DNA of 64,000 bases from Bradyrhizobium sp. SK17 (GTDB lineage Bacteria; Pseudomonadota; Alphaproteobacteria; Rhizobiales; Xanthobacteraceae): contig NZ_CP025113.1 in the NCBI RefSeq assembly GCF_002831585.1, forward strand, positions 3,239,001-3,303,000, written 5' to 3'. Below, one piece after another: positions 16,461-24,474 of the stretch; positions within the stretch are counted from its first letter, which is position 1; each line of letters opens with the position of its first letter. The notes below the pieces were generated by a model that was not told the origin of the DNA, did no database searches, and saw only the letters and a program-made list of their open reading frames with translations. Made by a program: the position numbers and the translations under genes.

Positions 16461-17564
16461 ATGTATGTAGCCGTCAAGGGAGGCGAACGCGCCATCGAGA
16501 ACGCCCATCGGCTGCTCGCGCATGAGCGGCGTGGCGATCGCGATGTGCCAGAGGTGACGCTGGCGCAGATCTCCGAGCAGCTCGCGCTCGGTGTCGACCG
16601 CGTGATGACCGAGGGCTCGCTCTATGACCGCGAGCTCGCGGCGCTCGCGATCAAGCAGGCGCGCGGCGACATGATCGAGGCGATCTTCCTGGCGCGCGCC
16701 TTCCGCGCCACGCTGCCGCGCTTCGGTGCCACCGAGCCGGTCAACACCGGCGAGATGCGGGTGCAGCGACGCATCTCCTCGACCTTCAAGGACGTTCCGG
16801 GCGGCCAGATCCTGGGGCCGACCTTCGACTACACCCACCGCCTGCTCGATCCGCAGCTCGCGGAAGGTTTTGTGCCGGAGCAGCCGGAGACCGCGGAGGC
16901 CTCGCAGGCCGCGACGCCGCGCGTGACCGACATCCTCGGCCGCGACGGGCTGATCGAATCCTCGCCGCAGGCCGAGGCCGACGCGCCGGTCGGCGACCTC
17001 ACCCGCGAGCCGTTGAACTTCCCGGCGGATCGCGATCTGCGCATGCAGAACCTGGCGCGCGGCGACGAGGGCTTCCTGCTCGCGCTGGGCTACTCGACGC
17101 AGCGTGGCTACGGCCGCAACCATCCCTTCGCCGGAGAAATCCGCTTCGGCGAGGTCGAGGTCGAGTTCTTCGCCGAGGACGCAGGCTTTGCCGTGCCGCT
17201 CGGCTCGATCGAACTGACCGAGTGCCAGATGGTCAACCAGTTCAAGGGCTCGACCACCGAGGCACCGTGCTTCACCCGTGGCTATGGCCTGGCCTTCGGG
17301 CAGAGCGAGCGCAAGACCATGTCGATGGCACTGGTCGATCGCGCGTTGCGGGCACGCGAACTCGGCGAAGAGGCGGCAGCGCCGGCACAGGACGAGGAGT
17401 TCGTGATGTCGCACTCCGACAATGTGCAGTCGACCGGCTTCGTCGAGCATCTCAAGCTGCCGCATTACGTCGACTTCCAGTCCGAGCTCGGCCTGTTGCG
17501 CAAGCTGCGGCAGGAATTCGCCGAGGCCAATCAGGCGGTCGAACTCCAGGAGGCCGCGGAATGA
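16461..17564 (+). CDS. phnI: C-P lyase core complex subunit PhnI
   Basis: Predicted 367-residue subunit carrying the nucleosidase activity that, with PhnG, H and L, attaches the phosphonate to ribose triphosphate. It begins MYVAVKGGERAI and has ARAFRATLPRFG, RRISSTFKDVPGGQILG, FTRGYGLAFGQSERK and MSHSDNVQSTGF, all characteristic. Length is normal. The stop codon overlaps the phnJ start (ATGA at 17561-17564). Confidence 0.95.
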   Translation: MYVAVKGGERAIENAHRLLAHERRGDRDVPEVTLAQISEQLALGVDRVMTEGSLYDRELAALAIKQARGDMIEAIFLARAFRATLPRFGATEPVNTGEMRVQRRISSTFKDVPGGQILGPTFDYTHRLLDPQLAEGFVPEQPETAEASQAATPRVTDILGRDGLIESSPQAEADAPVGDLTREPLNFPADRDLRMQNLARGDEGFLLALGYSTQRGYGRNHPFAGEIRFGEVEVEFFAEDAGFAVPLGSIELTECQMVNQFKGSTTEAPCFTRGYGLAFGQSERKTMSMALVDRALRARELGEEAAAPAQDEEFVMSHSDNVQSTGFVEHLKLPHYVDFQSELGLLRKLRQEFAEANQAVELQEAAE

Positions 17565-18445
17565 ACGCGCCGACGTACAATTTCGCCTATCTCGACGAGC
17601 AGACCAAGCGGATGATCCGCCGCGCGATCCTGAAGGCGATCGCCATTCCCGGCTACCAGGTGCCGTTCGCCAGCCGTGAGATGCCGATGCCCTATGGTTG
17701 GGGCACCGGCGGCGTGCAGGTGACGGCCGCGATCCTCGGCCCCGACGACGTGCTGAAGGTGATCGACCAGGGCTCGGACGACACCACCAACGCGATCTCG
17801 ATCCGCAAGTTCTTCGGCAAGACCGCCGGCGTCGCGACCACGACCTCGACCGCGGACGCGACCGTGATCCAGACCCGGCACCGGATTCCCGAGGCGACGC
17901 TGCATGCCGGGCAGGTGATGGTCTATCAGGTGCCGATCCCCGAGCCGCTGCGCTTCCTCGAGCCGCGCGAGACCGAGACGCGGCGCATGCACGCGCTCGC
18001 CGAATACGGGTTGATGCACGTCAAGCTGTACGAGGACATCGCGCGCTTCGGCCACATCGCGACCGCCTACGCCTACCCGGTGAAGGTGAATGCGCGCTAC
18101 GTGATGGACCCGTCGCCGACGCCGAAATTCGACAATCCGAAGATGGACAATTGCGCGGCCTTGCAACTGTTCGGCGCCGGCCGCGAGAAGCGCATCTACG
18201 CGATCCCGCCCTATACGACCGTGGTGTCGCTGGATTTCGAGGATCACCCGTTCACGCGCTACCGCTTCAACGCGCCCTGTGCGCTGTGCGGCGCCGACAA
18301 CTCCTATCTCGACGAGATCGTCACCGACGACAAGGGCGGCCGGATGTTCGTCTGCTCCGATACCGACTTCTGCGAGCAGCGCCAGGCCGCCGGCCATCGC
18401 GGCACCGAGAGCGCAGCACCGCACAAGGAGAAGGCGCATGTCTGA
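17561..18445 (+). CDS. phnJ: C-P lyase PhnJ, radical-SAM enzyme that cleaves the C-P bond
   Basis: Predicted 294-residue catalytic subunit; it uses an iron-sulfur cluster and S-adenosylmethionine to convert ribose 1-phosphonate 5-phosphate to the 1,2-cyclic phosphate and alkane. Four cysteines are visible at residues 240, 243, 265 and 271 (CALC, FVC, DFC), equivalent to the conserved E. coli set; three hold the cluster and one is the radical-carrying Cys. The start at 17561 overlaps phnI and begins with the conserved NFAYLDEQTKRMIRRAILKA; a longer upstream frame is the shadow of phnI. The end overlaps phnK by 8 bp. Confidence 0.96.
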   Translation: MNAPTYNFAYLDEQTKRMIRRAILKAIAIPGYQVPFASREMPMPYGWGTGGVQVTAAILGPDDVLKVIDQGSDDTTNAISIRKFFGKTAGVATTTSTADATVIQTRHRIPEATLHAGQVMVYQVPIPEPLRFLEPRETETRRMHALAEYGLMHVKLYEDIARFGHIATAYAYPVKVNARYVMDPSPTPKFDNPKMDNCAALQLFGAGREKRIYAIPPYTTVVSLDFEDHPFTRYRFNAPCALCGADNSYLDEIVTDDKGGRMFVCSDTDFCEQRQAAGHRGTESAAPHKEKAHV

Positions 18446-19235
18446 GCTCTCGAGCCTCGACAACGACCAGCCGCTGCTGGTGGCCGAGGGGCTTGCCAAG
18501 AACTACGGCCGGCTGCCGGCCTGCCGCGACGTCTCGTTCGCGCTCTATCCCGGCGAGGTGCTGGCGATCGTCGGCGAATCCGGTTCGGGCAAGTCGACCT
18601 TGCTGCAACTGCTCTCGGCGCAGCTCGCGCCGAGCGCGGGGCGGGTGTCCTACCGGATGCGCGACGGCGTGTTGCGCGATCTCGCCGAGCTCGGCGAGGC
18701 GGAGCGGCGCTTCCTGTTCCGCACCGATTGGGGCTTCGTGCATCAGGACCCCGCGCAGGGACTGCGCATGGGCGTCTCGGCCGGCGCCAATGTCGGCGAA
18801 CGGCTGATGGCGGTCGGCTGGAACCACTACGGTCGTATCCGCGACACCGCTTCGACCTGGCTGGAGCGGGTCGAGATCGATGTCGGTCGCATCGACGATG
18901 CACCGAAGACCTATTCCGGCGGCATGCGGCAGCGGTTGCAGATCGCCCGCAATCTCGTCACCGAGCCGCGGCTGGTGTTCATGGACGAGCCGACCGGCGG
19001 CCTCGACGTCTCGGTGCAGGCGCGCCTGCTCGACCTGATGCGCAATTTGGTCAGCGAGCTTGGCCTGGCCGCCATCGTCGTGACCCACGATCTCGCGGTG
19101 GCGCGCCTGCTGTCGCACCGCGTGATGGTGATGAAGGGCGGCCGCGTCATCGAGACCGGTCTCACCGACCAGGTGCTCGACGATCCGCGCGAGCCCTACA
19201 CCCAGCTGCTCGTTTCCTCGATTCTGCCGCCATGA
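18438..19235 (+). CDS. phnK: C-P lyase accessory ATP-binding protein PhnK
   Basis: Predicted 265-residue ABC-type ATPase without membrane spans. Walker A GESGSGKST is near residue 52, the signature YSGGMRQRLQIARNL near 160, and Walker B LVFMDEPTGGLD follows, resembling peptide-transporter ATPases. In the known complex PhnK docks on PhnJ rather than on a permease. The ATG at 18438 lies inside the end of phnJ, and its stop overlaps phnL. Confidence 0.94.
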   Translation: MSELSSLDNDQPLLVAEGLAKNYGRLPACRDVSFALYPGEVLAIVGESGSGKSTLLQLLSAQLAPSAGRVSYRMRDGVLRDLAELGEAERRFLFRTDWGFVHQDPAQGLRMGVSAGANVGERLMAVGWNHYGRIRDTASTWLERVEIDVGRIDDAPKTYSGGMRQRLQIARNLVTEPRLVFMDEPTGGLDVSVQARLLDLMRNLVSELGLAAIVVTHDLAVARLLSHRVMVMKGGRVIETGLTDQVLDDPREPYTQLLVSSILPP

Positions 19236-19942
19236 GCTTGCCAATGACCGCGATGATCGAACTTGCCAACGCCGAGAAGACCTTCACCATGCATCTGCAA
19301 GGTGGTGTGGAGCTGCCCGTGGTACGCGACGTGTCGTTCCACGTCGTCGCAGGCGAATGCGTGGTGCTGTCGGGCCCGTCGGGTGCCGGCAAATCCTCCA
19401 TCCTGAAGATGATCTTCGGCAATTACCGCTGCGACAGCGGCCGGATCGGCATCCGCCACCATGGCAAGGTGATCGATCTTGCCATCGCCGAGCCGCGCCA
19501 GGTGCTGAGCATCCGCCGCTCCACGATCGGCTATGTCAGCCAGTTCCTGCGTGCCGTGCCGCGGGTGGCGACGATCGACGTCGTCGCCGAGCCCCTGATC
19601 GCCAATGGCGTGACGCGCGAGGAGGCCCGCGAACGCGCCGGCAAACTGCTGCGCCGGCTCAACATTCCGGAGCGGCTATGGACCCTGCCGCCCTCGACCT
19701 TCTCCGGCGGCGAGCAGCAGCGCGTCAACATCGCGCGCGGTTTCATCTCGGATTTGCCGATCCTACTGCTCGACGAACCGACCGCATCGCTCGATGCGGC
19801 GAATCGCGCCGTGGTGGTCGAACTGGTCGCGGAGAAGAAAACTAAGGGCGTCGCGATGGTTGCGATTGTCCATGACGACGAAATCCGTCATCTGATTGCC
19901 GATCGCATCGTCGATGTGACCTCGTTCGCCGCTGCTGCCTGA
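19232..19942 (+). CDS. phnL: C-P lyase accessory ATP-binding protein PhnL
   Basis: Predicted 236-residue ABC-type ATPase related to LolD. Walker A GPSGAGKSS is near residue 47, the signature FSGGEQQRVNIARG near 155, and Walker B ILLLDEPTASLD near 178. PhnL is needed with PhnGHI for phosphonate-ribose coupling and binds over PhnK in the complex. Start at 19232 (ATGA overlap with phnK). The nearest alternative ATGs, at 19244 and 19253, would shorten the N-terminus only slightly. Confidence 0.94.
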   Translation: MSLPMTAMIELANAEKTFTMHLQGGVELPVVRDVSFHVVAGECVVLSGPSGAGKSSILKMIFGNYRCDSGRIGIRHHGKVIDLAIAEPRQVLSIRRSTIGYVSQFLRAVPRVATIDVVAEPLIANGVTREEARERAGKLLRRLNIPERLWTLPPSTFSGGEQQRVNIARGFISDLPILLLDEPTASLDAANRAVVVELVAEKKTKGVAMVAIVHDDEIRHLIADRIVDVTSFAAAA

Positions 19943-19955
19943 AGGACCGTTGGAA

Positions 19956-21110
19956 ATGACCGCCAAGCAAGACACCATCATCGGCAACGCCCGGCTGGTC
20001 CTCGCCGATCGCGTGATCGAGCAGGGCTGGGTTGCGATTGCTGACGGCAGGATCGCCGAGTTCGGCGAGGGCAGGGCACCCGAGGCCGCCGAGGACGCTG
20101 CCGGCGACCTCGTGATGCCCGGGCTGATCGAGCTGCACACCGACCATCTCGAGATGCACTACGTGCCGCGGCCCAAGGTGTTCTGGAATCCGGTCGCTGC
20201 CGTGATCTCCTATGACGGGCAGCTCGCGACCTCGGGCATCACCACGGTGCTCGATTCGCTACGGGTCTGGCGCGAGGACGGCGCCGAGGACGTCGACGGC
20301 CGCGCCGGCGTGCTGGCGGCGGCGATCTCCGCTGCCCGCGAGGAAAATCTGCTGCGCGCCGATCACTTCCTGCATCTGCGCTGTGAGGTGCCGATGCCTG
20401 ACGTCGTTGCCGAGGCGAAAGAGCTGATCGACCGGCCCGACGTGCGGCTGATGTCGTTGATGGATCATACGCCGGGCCAGCGCCAGTTCCGCGACGAGGT
20501 CAAGCTGCGCGACTACTACCGCGGCAAGGGCGGCGGCATGACCGACGCCCAGCTCGACGTGTTGTTCGCGCGCCGCTTTGCCTATCAGAAGCAATACGCC
20601 GCGCCGAACATGCGCGCCATCGTCGCGCTGGCGCATGAACACGGTATTCCGCTGGCGAGCCATGACGACACCACTGAGGAAAATGTGGTCGACGCCATCA
20701 ACGACAAGGTCGCGGTCGCGGAATTCCCGACCACGATGGAGGCTGCGCGCGGATTGCACGCGGCCGGCATCGCCATCCTGATGGGTGCGCCGAACGTGGT
20801 GCGCGGTGGTTCGCACTCCGGCAATATCGCGGCCGTCGATCTCGCTAACGAGGGCATGCTGGATATCCTGTCGTCGGATTACATCCCGTCGAGCCTGTTG
20901 ATGGCGGCGCTGCAACTGCCGCGGCATGTGCCGGCGATCGATCTGGCGTCCGCGGTCCGCACCGTGACCAAGACGCCGGCCGAGGCGGTCGGTCTGTCGG
21001 ATCGCGGCGAGATCGCAGTCGGCCGGCGCGCCGATCTGATCCGCGTGCATGTGGCGCGCGAGCTGCCGGTGGTGCGCAGCGTCTGGCGCGAGGGAGCAAG
21101 GGTCGCATGA
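19956..21110 (+). CDS. phnM: alpha-D-ribose 1-methylphosphonate 5-triphosphate diphosphatase
   Basis: Predicted 384-residue amidohydrolase that removes pyrophosphate from ribose 1-phosphonate 5-triphosphate to make the PhnJ substrate. All canonical blocks are present: [59 protein letters not shown] and ILSSDYIPSSLL. GAAGGA lies 9 bases before the ATG at 19956. It is the standard PhnM of the operon, in contrast to the divergent copy at 8669-9841. The end overlaps phnN by ATGA. Confidence 0.95.
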   Translation: MTAKQDTIIGNARLVLADRVIEQGWVAIADGRIAEFGEGRAPEAAEDAAGDLVMPGLIELHTDHLEMHYVPRPKVFWNPVAAVISYDGQLATSGITTVLDSLRVWREDGAEDVDGRAGVLAAAISAAREENLLRADHFLHLRCEVPMPDVVAEAKELIDRPDVRLMSLMDHTPGQRQFRDEVKLRDYYRGKGGGMTDAQLDVLFARRFAYQKQYAAPNMRAIVALAHEHGIPLASHDDTTEENVVDAINDKVAVAEFPTTMEAARGLHAAGIAILMGAPNVVRGGSHSGNIAAVDLANEGMLDILSSDYIPSSLLMAALQLPRHVPAIDLASAVRTVTKTPAEAVGLSDRGEIAVGRRADLIRVHVARELPVVRSVWREGARVA

Positions 21111-21703
21111 CCGAACTCTCTGCCGTCGCCGCGCAGAGTTCGACCACGATCGGCCCGGGCCGGTTGATCCTGGTGGTCGGTCCGAGTGGTGCCGGCAAGG
21201 ACACGCTTCTGGGCCTCGCCAAGGCGGCTTGCGCCGATGACCGCAGCATCATCTTCGCGCGCCGGCTGATCACGCGCGAGGCCTCGGCGGCGGAAGACAA
21301 TGAGCAGGTCAGTCCCGAGGAGTTCCAGCGCGCGGCCTTGGCCGGCGGCTACGCCATGCACTGGGACGCGCACGGGCACCGTTATGCGCTGTCCAACGCA
21401 ATCAACGACGCGATCCGCGCCGGGCACACCGTGATCGCCAATGTCTCACGCACCGTGATCGCGTCGGCACGGCGCAACTATGCCAATCCGATCGTGGTCT
21501 CGATCACGGCGCCGCCGGAGGTGCTCGCGGCGCGACTGGCCGCGCGGGCGCGCAGCAGCGACGGCAAGCTCGAGCGACGGCTGGCCCGCACCGTCGACGA
21601 GAGCGCGTCCACGCCCGATTTCACCATCGTCAATTCAGGCAGCGCCGACTATCACGCGCGACAGCTGGTCCGCGTCATCAGGGGTGAGCGCTGGGATTGT
21701 TAG
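21107..21703 (+). CDS. phnN: ribose 1,5-bisphosphokinase
   Basis: Predicted 198-residue guanylate-kinase-fold enzyme that phosphorylates ribose 1,5-bisphosphate to PRPP, recycling the ribose of the C-P lyase pathway. Walker A is VGPSGAGKDT near residue 24; ARRLITREAS and the Lys/Arg-rich lid region follow. It is coupled to phnM by ATGA overlap. PRPP made here also feeds nicotinate and nucleotide synthesis. Confidence 0.93.
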   Translation: MTELSAVAAQSSTTIGPGRLILVVGPSGAGKDTLLGLAKAACADDRSIIFARRLITREASAAEDNEQVSPEEFQRAALAGGYAMHWDAHGHRYALSNAINDAIRAGHTVIANVSRTVIASARRNYANPIVVSITAPPEVLAARLAARARSSDGKLERRLARTVDESASTPDFTIVNSGSADYHARQLVRVIRGERWDC

Positions 21704-21723
21704 CAGCAAAGGAGAACGGCACT

Positions 21724-22335
21724 GTGTCGGTGATCGAGACGATCGAGCAGCTTGAGGCGATCTACGGCTTTCCGAACGACGCGTCGACCGTGAAGGTCGC
21801 CGATCACGTGACGCCGCTCTACCGTGTGCTCATCGAGAAATCGCCGTTCGTGTCGCTTGCGACCTCGGGCCCGGAGGGGCTCGACTGCTCGCCGCGCGGC
21901 GACCTGCCGGGCTTCGTGCGCATCCATGATGCGAAGACGCTGATGATGCCGGATCGCCGCGGCAACAACCGTTGCGATTCGCTGCGCAACATCGTTCGCG
22001 ATCCCCGCGTCGGATTGCTGTTCCTGATTCCGGGCTCGGGCAGCACGCTGCGCGTCAACGGCCGCGCCTATGTCACGGCCGAGCCGGAACTGCTCGCCTC
22101 CTTCAAGATGGAAGGCAAGGCGCCGCGCACGGTGATCGTGATGACGGTGGACGAGATCTACTTCCAGTGTGCCCGCGCGATCGTGCGCTCCGACCTCTGG
22201 AACCCGGACAAACGGATCGATCCGACGGCATTGCCGACGCCCGGCCAGATCCTTGCCGAGATGAGCGAGCACACGGTCGGCGGCGAGAAATATGATCGCG
22301 AATGGCCGGAGCGCGCGCGGCAGACGATGTGGTGA
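21724..22335 (+). CDS. FMN-dependent PPOX-type flavoprotein (MSMEG_1061-like)
   Basis: Predicted 203-residue split-barrel flavoprotein of the pyridoxamine-phosphate-oxidase-like class. It shows SPFVSLATSGPEGLDCSPRG and LLFLIPGSGSTLRVNGRAYV, the usual FMN and dimer-interface strands, then the C-terminal IYFQCARAIVRSDLW. The GTG at 21724 is preceded by AAAGGAG. It sits 20 bp after phnN and before the hairpin that ends the unit, so it is probably cotranscribed with phn genes; no established role in phosphonate use is known to me. The substrate is unknown. Confidence 0.82.
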   Translation: MSVIETIEQLEAIYGFPNDASTVKVADHVTPLYRVLIEKSPFVSLATSGPEGLDCSPRGDLPGFVRIHDAKTLMMPDRRGNNRCDSLRNIVRDPRVGLLFLIPGSGSTLRVNGRAYVTAEPELLASFKMEGKAPRTVIVMTVDEIYFQCARAIVRSDLWNPDKRIDPTALPTPGQILAEMSEHTVGGEKYDREWPERARQTMW

Positions 22336-22345
22336 CATCTCGTCT

Positions 22346-22374
22346 CACTCGCTCCGCTCTTCGCGGGGCGAGTG
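22346..22374 (+). terminator. terminator-like hairpin at the end of the phnG operon
   Basis: CACTCGCTCCGC and GCGGGGCGAGTG form a 12-bp stem with one G-T pair and a 5-base loop, 11 bp after the PPOX gene stop. There is no T-run. The tetR gene converges on it from the other side and may share it. Confidence 0.6.
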
Positions 22375-22402
22375 ACTTGCAACGGCTGCGTTGAAGTTGC
22401 GA

Positions 22403-23002
22403 TCAGACCTTCGTCTGCTCCTCGAACGCCTTCAGCGACACCGCCGCGATCTCGCGCAGCGCCTCGCGGTCCGCACCCGAGGAGGCCATCACGCACATCC
22501 CCGATGTCACCGCGGACAGATAGCGCGCAAGCGTGGCTGGATCGACGTTCTCGCCCAGGTCATTTTGGGCCTTGGCGCGGACAAAGCGTTCGCGCAGCTG
22601 ATCTTCGGTCCGGGTGCGACGTGCCGCCAGCTCGAACGGAACATTTTCAGAGCCCGTGCCGCAGGCCAGACCGCCCTGGACCAGCAGACAGCCGGGCGGG
22701 TTGGCGGGGTCGGTCTGGGCGTCCGCATGCTCCATCAGAAATCGCTCGGCCACTTCGTGCGCGGTCGGGGCATCGACCACCCTGTCCATCCAGGCGTCAC
22801 GTTTTTCGGTGTAGCGGTCGAGCGCAGCCTTCAGCAGGCCCTCCTTGCTGCCAAAGGCGGCGTAGAGGCTGGGCGGATTGATGCTCATCGCCTCGGTGAG
22901 TTGCGCGATCGTCGCACCTTCGTAACCGTGGCGCCAGAACACGTCCATGGCCCGGTCCAAAGCGGCATCCGCGTCGAAGGCGCGGGGGCGTCCCATTCCC
23001 AT
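22403..23002 (-). CDS. TetR/AcrR-family transcriptional regulator
   Basis: Predicted 199-residue repressor. The N-terminal helix-turn-helix is clear (ALDRAMDVFWRHGYEGATIA ... INPPSLYAAFGSKEGLL). The C-terminal ligand domain contains NPPGCLLVQGGLACG, as in the YxaF/ComR-like subgroup. GGAG precedes the ATG at 23002. It is divergent from an RND efflux operon with a palindrome in between, so it most likely represses the pump and responds to a pump substrate. Confidence 0.9.
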   Translation of the reverse strand: MGMGRPRAFDADAALDRAMDVFWRHGYEGATIAQLTEAMSINPPSLYAAFGSKEGLLKAALDRYTEKRDAWMDRVVDAPTAHEVAERFLMEHADAQTDPANPPGCLLVQGGLACGTGSENVPFELAARRTRTEDQLRERFVRAKAQNDLGENVDPATLARYLSAVTSGMCVMASSGADREALREIAAVSLKAFEEQTKV

Positions 23003-23131
23003 TTTTCGTTACTCCGTAAGCCGGGTACCGTTTCTGTGACGGATTATCCCTGGCTTATCCTCTTGTTGCACGTGATGTTTTTCCGCGTCTTCCCATTTCC
23101 CCACGAATGAGATAATAAATTCATAGTGCTC

Positions 23132-23145
23132 GATACATAAGTATC
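23132..23145. promoter_or_regulatory. short palindrome upstream of the RND efflux operon
   Basis: GATAC-ATAA-GTATC, a 5-bp inverted repeat, 25 bp before the larger operator-like palindrome. It may be a second regulator contact or part of the AT-rich promoter region; weak on its own. Confidence 0.35.
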
Positions 23146-23169
23146 TTGCGGACGGGCGTCCAGCTCCAC

Positions 23170-23191
23170 ATCTGTAGCGAACACTACAGAT
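23170..23191. promoter_or_regulatory. probable TetR operator in front of the RND efflux genes
   Basis: ATCTGTAG and CTACAGAT form a perfect 8-bp inverted repeat with a 6-bp spacer. The symmetry extends outward as CTCCAC...GTGGAG with a 2-base slip (23164-23199). It ends 15 bp before the adaptor gene start, so binding would block transcription and also cover the ribosome site. Confidence 0.7.
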
Positions 23192-23206
23192 ATGTGGAGC
23201 GCGTGA

Positions 23207-24451
23207 ATGCCTTCGTCAACCCAAAATCCCCGTTCCGGCCGCTTCCGACGCGTCGCCGGCGGTATCGTGATCCTCGGCGTCGTCGCCGTCGCCGGTTCGA
23301 TCGCGACGGGCCATTATTTTCATGCTGCGCAGGCGACGGCTGCTACTGCCGCCCCTGAACCGGCGGTCCCGGTGACCGTCGCCGTGATCCAGCCACGCCC
23401 GACCACCTTGTTCGATGACTTCTCGGGCCGGCTCGAGGCCGTCGACCGGGTCCAGCTCAGGCCGCGGGTGGCGGGAGCGATCCTGTCGACCAACTTCACC
23501 GAGGGTGCGCTGGTGAAGTCCGGCGACATCCTGTTCAAGATCGACCCCGCGCCCTATGCGGCCGAGGTCGACCGCGCCCAGGCCCAGCTCGAAGCGGCCA
23601 AGGCCCGCGTCGTGTTCACCACCAGCGAAGTCGAGCGCGGCGCGCAACTGGTCGGCAACAACATCGTCACCAAGCGCGATTTCGACCAGCGCGACAATGC
23701 CAATCGCGAGGCGATCGCCAACGTCAAGGCCGCCGAAGCCGCCCTGCAAACCGCCAAGCTCAACCTCGACTACACCGAGGTCCGCGCCCCGGTCGACGGA
23801 CGGGTCGGCCGGATCGAGGTCACGGTCGGCAACCTGGTCGCGGCAGGGACGTCTTCGCCGGTGCTGACCTCGCTGGTCTCGGTCAATCCGATCTATGCGA
23901 GCTTCGACGCCGATGAGGAGGTCGTGCTGCGGGCGTTGAACTCGATCGCGGATGCTTCCGGCAAGCGCGGCAATCTGGACCAGATCCCGGTCGACATGGT
24001 CACCTCGGGCGGCCTCAGCGCCAAGGGCCACATCCAGCTGATCGACAACCAGGTCAACGGACAGAGCGGCACCATCCGTGTCCGCGCCGTGTTCAGGAAC
24101 GACGACGGCCGGTTGATTCCGGGACAGTTCGCCCGTGTCCGCATGGGCCAGCCCAAGCAGCAGACGCTGGTGCTGATCGACGAGCGTGCCGTCGGCACCG
24201 ACCAGGACAAGAAGTTCGTGATGCTGGTCGGCGACGACAGCCGCGCGGTCTATCGTTCCGTCACGCTCGGCGGCTCGGTCGATGGCCTGCGGATCGTCAC
24301 CGCCGGCCTGAAATCCGGCGACCGCATCGTCGTCAACGGCCTACAGCGCGTGCGTCCCGGCGCACTTCTGAAGATGGAAGTCGCCGAGATGGGCGCCCGC
24401 GGCATGCAGCAGGCATCCACTGAAACCAACCAGCACGTCGTGCGGCGCTAG
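23207..24451 (+). CDS. RND efflux periplasmic adaptor (membrane fusion protein)
   Basis: Predicted 414-residue AcrA/MexE-type adaptor. One hydrophobic N-terminal segment (residues 17-34) anchors it or serves as signal. The lipoyl/barrel-sandwich halves are split by a coiled-coil hairpin (roughly residues 115-180, rich in AQLEAAKARV and NVKAAEAALQTAKLNLDYTE), and the beta-barrel contains DGRVGRIEVTVGNLV. GGAG lies 7 bases before the ATG at 23207. It is followed 23 bp later by its permease; no outer-membrane channel gene is adjacent, so a TolC-like partner is supplied elsewhere. Confidence 0.92.
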   Translation: MPSSTQNPRSGRFRRVAGGIVILGVVAVAGSIATGHYFHAAQATAATAAPEPAVPVTVAVIQPRPTTLFDDFSGRLEAVDRVQLRPRVAGAILSTNFTEGALVKSGDILFKIDPAPYAAEVDRAQAQLEAAKARVVFTTSEVERGAQLVGNNIVTKRDFDQRDNANREAIANVKAAEAALQTAKLNLDYTEVRAPVDGRVGRIEVTVGNLVAAGTSSPVLTSLVSVNPIYASFDADEEVVLRALNSIADASGKRGNLDQIPVDMVTSGGLSAKGHIQLIDNQVNGQSGTIRVRAVFRNDDGRLIPGQFARVRMGQPKQQTLVLIDERAVGTDQDKKFVMLVGDDSRAVYRSVTLGGSVDGLRIVTAGLKSGDRIVVNGLQRVRPGALLKMEVAEMGARGMQQASTETNQHVVRR

Positions 24452-24474
24452 GCGCTGCGCGCGGGGGCGGAGCC

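Noticed and set aside
19950..19955. TTG start two codons before the phnM ATG
   Set aside because: The ATG at 19956 has better Shine-Dalgarno spacing and is the usual start codon.
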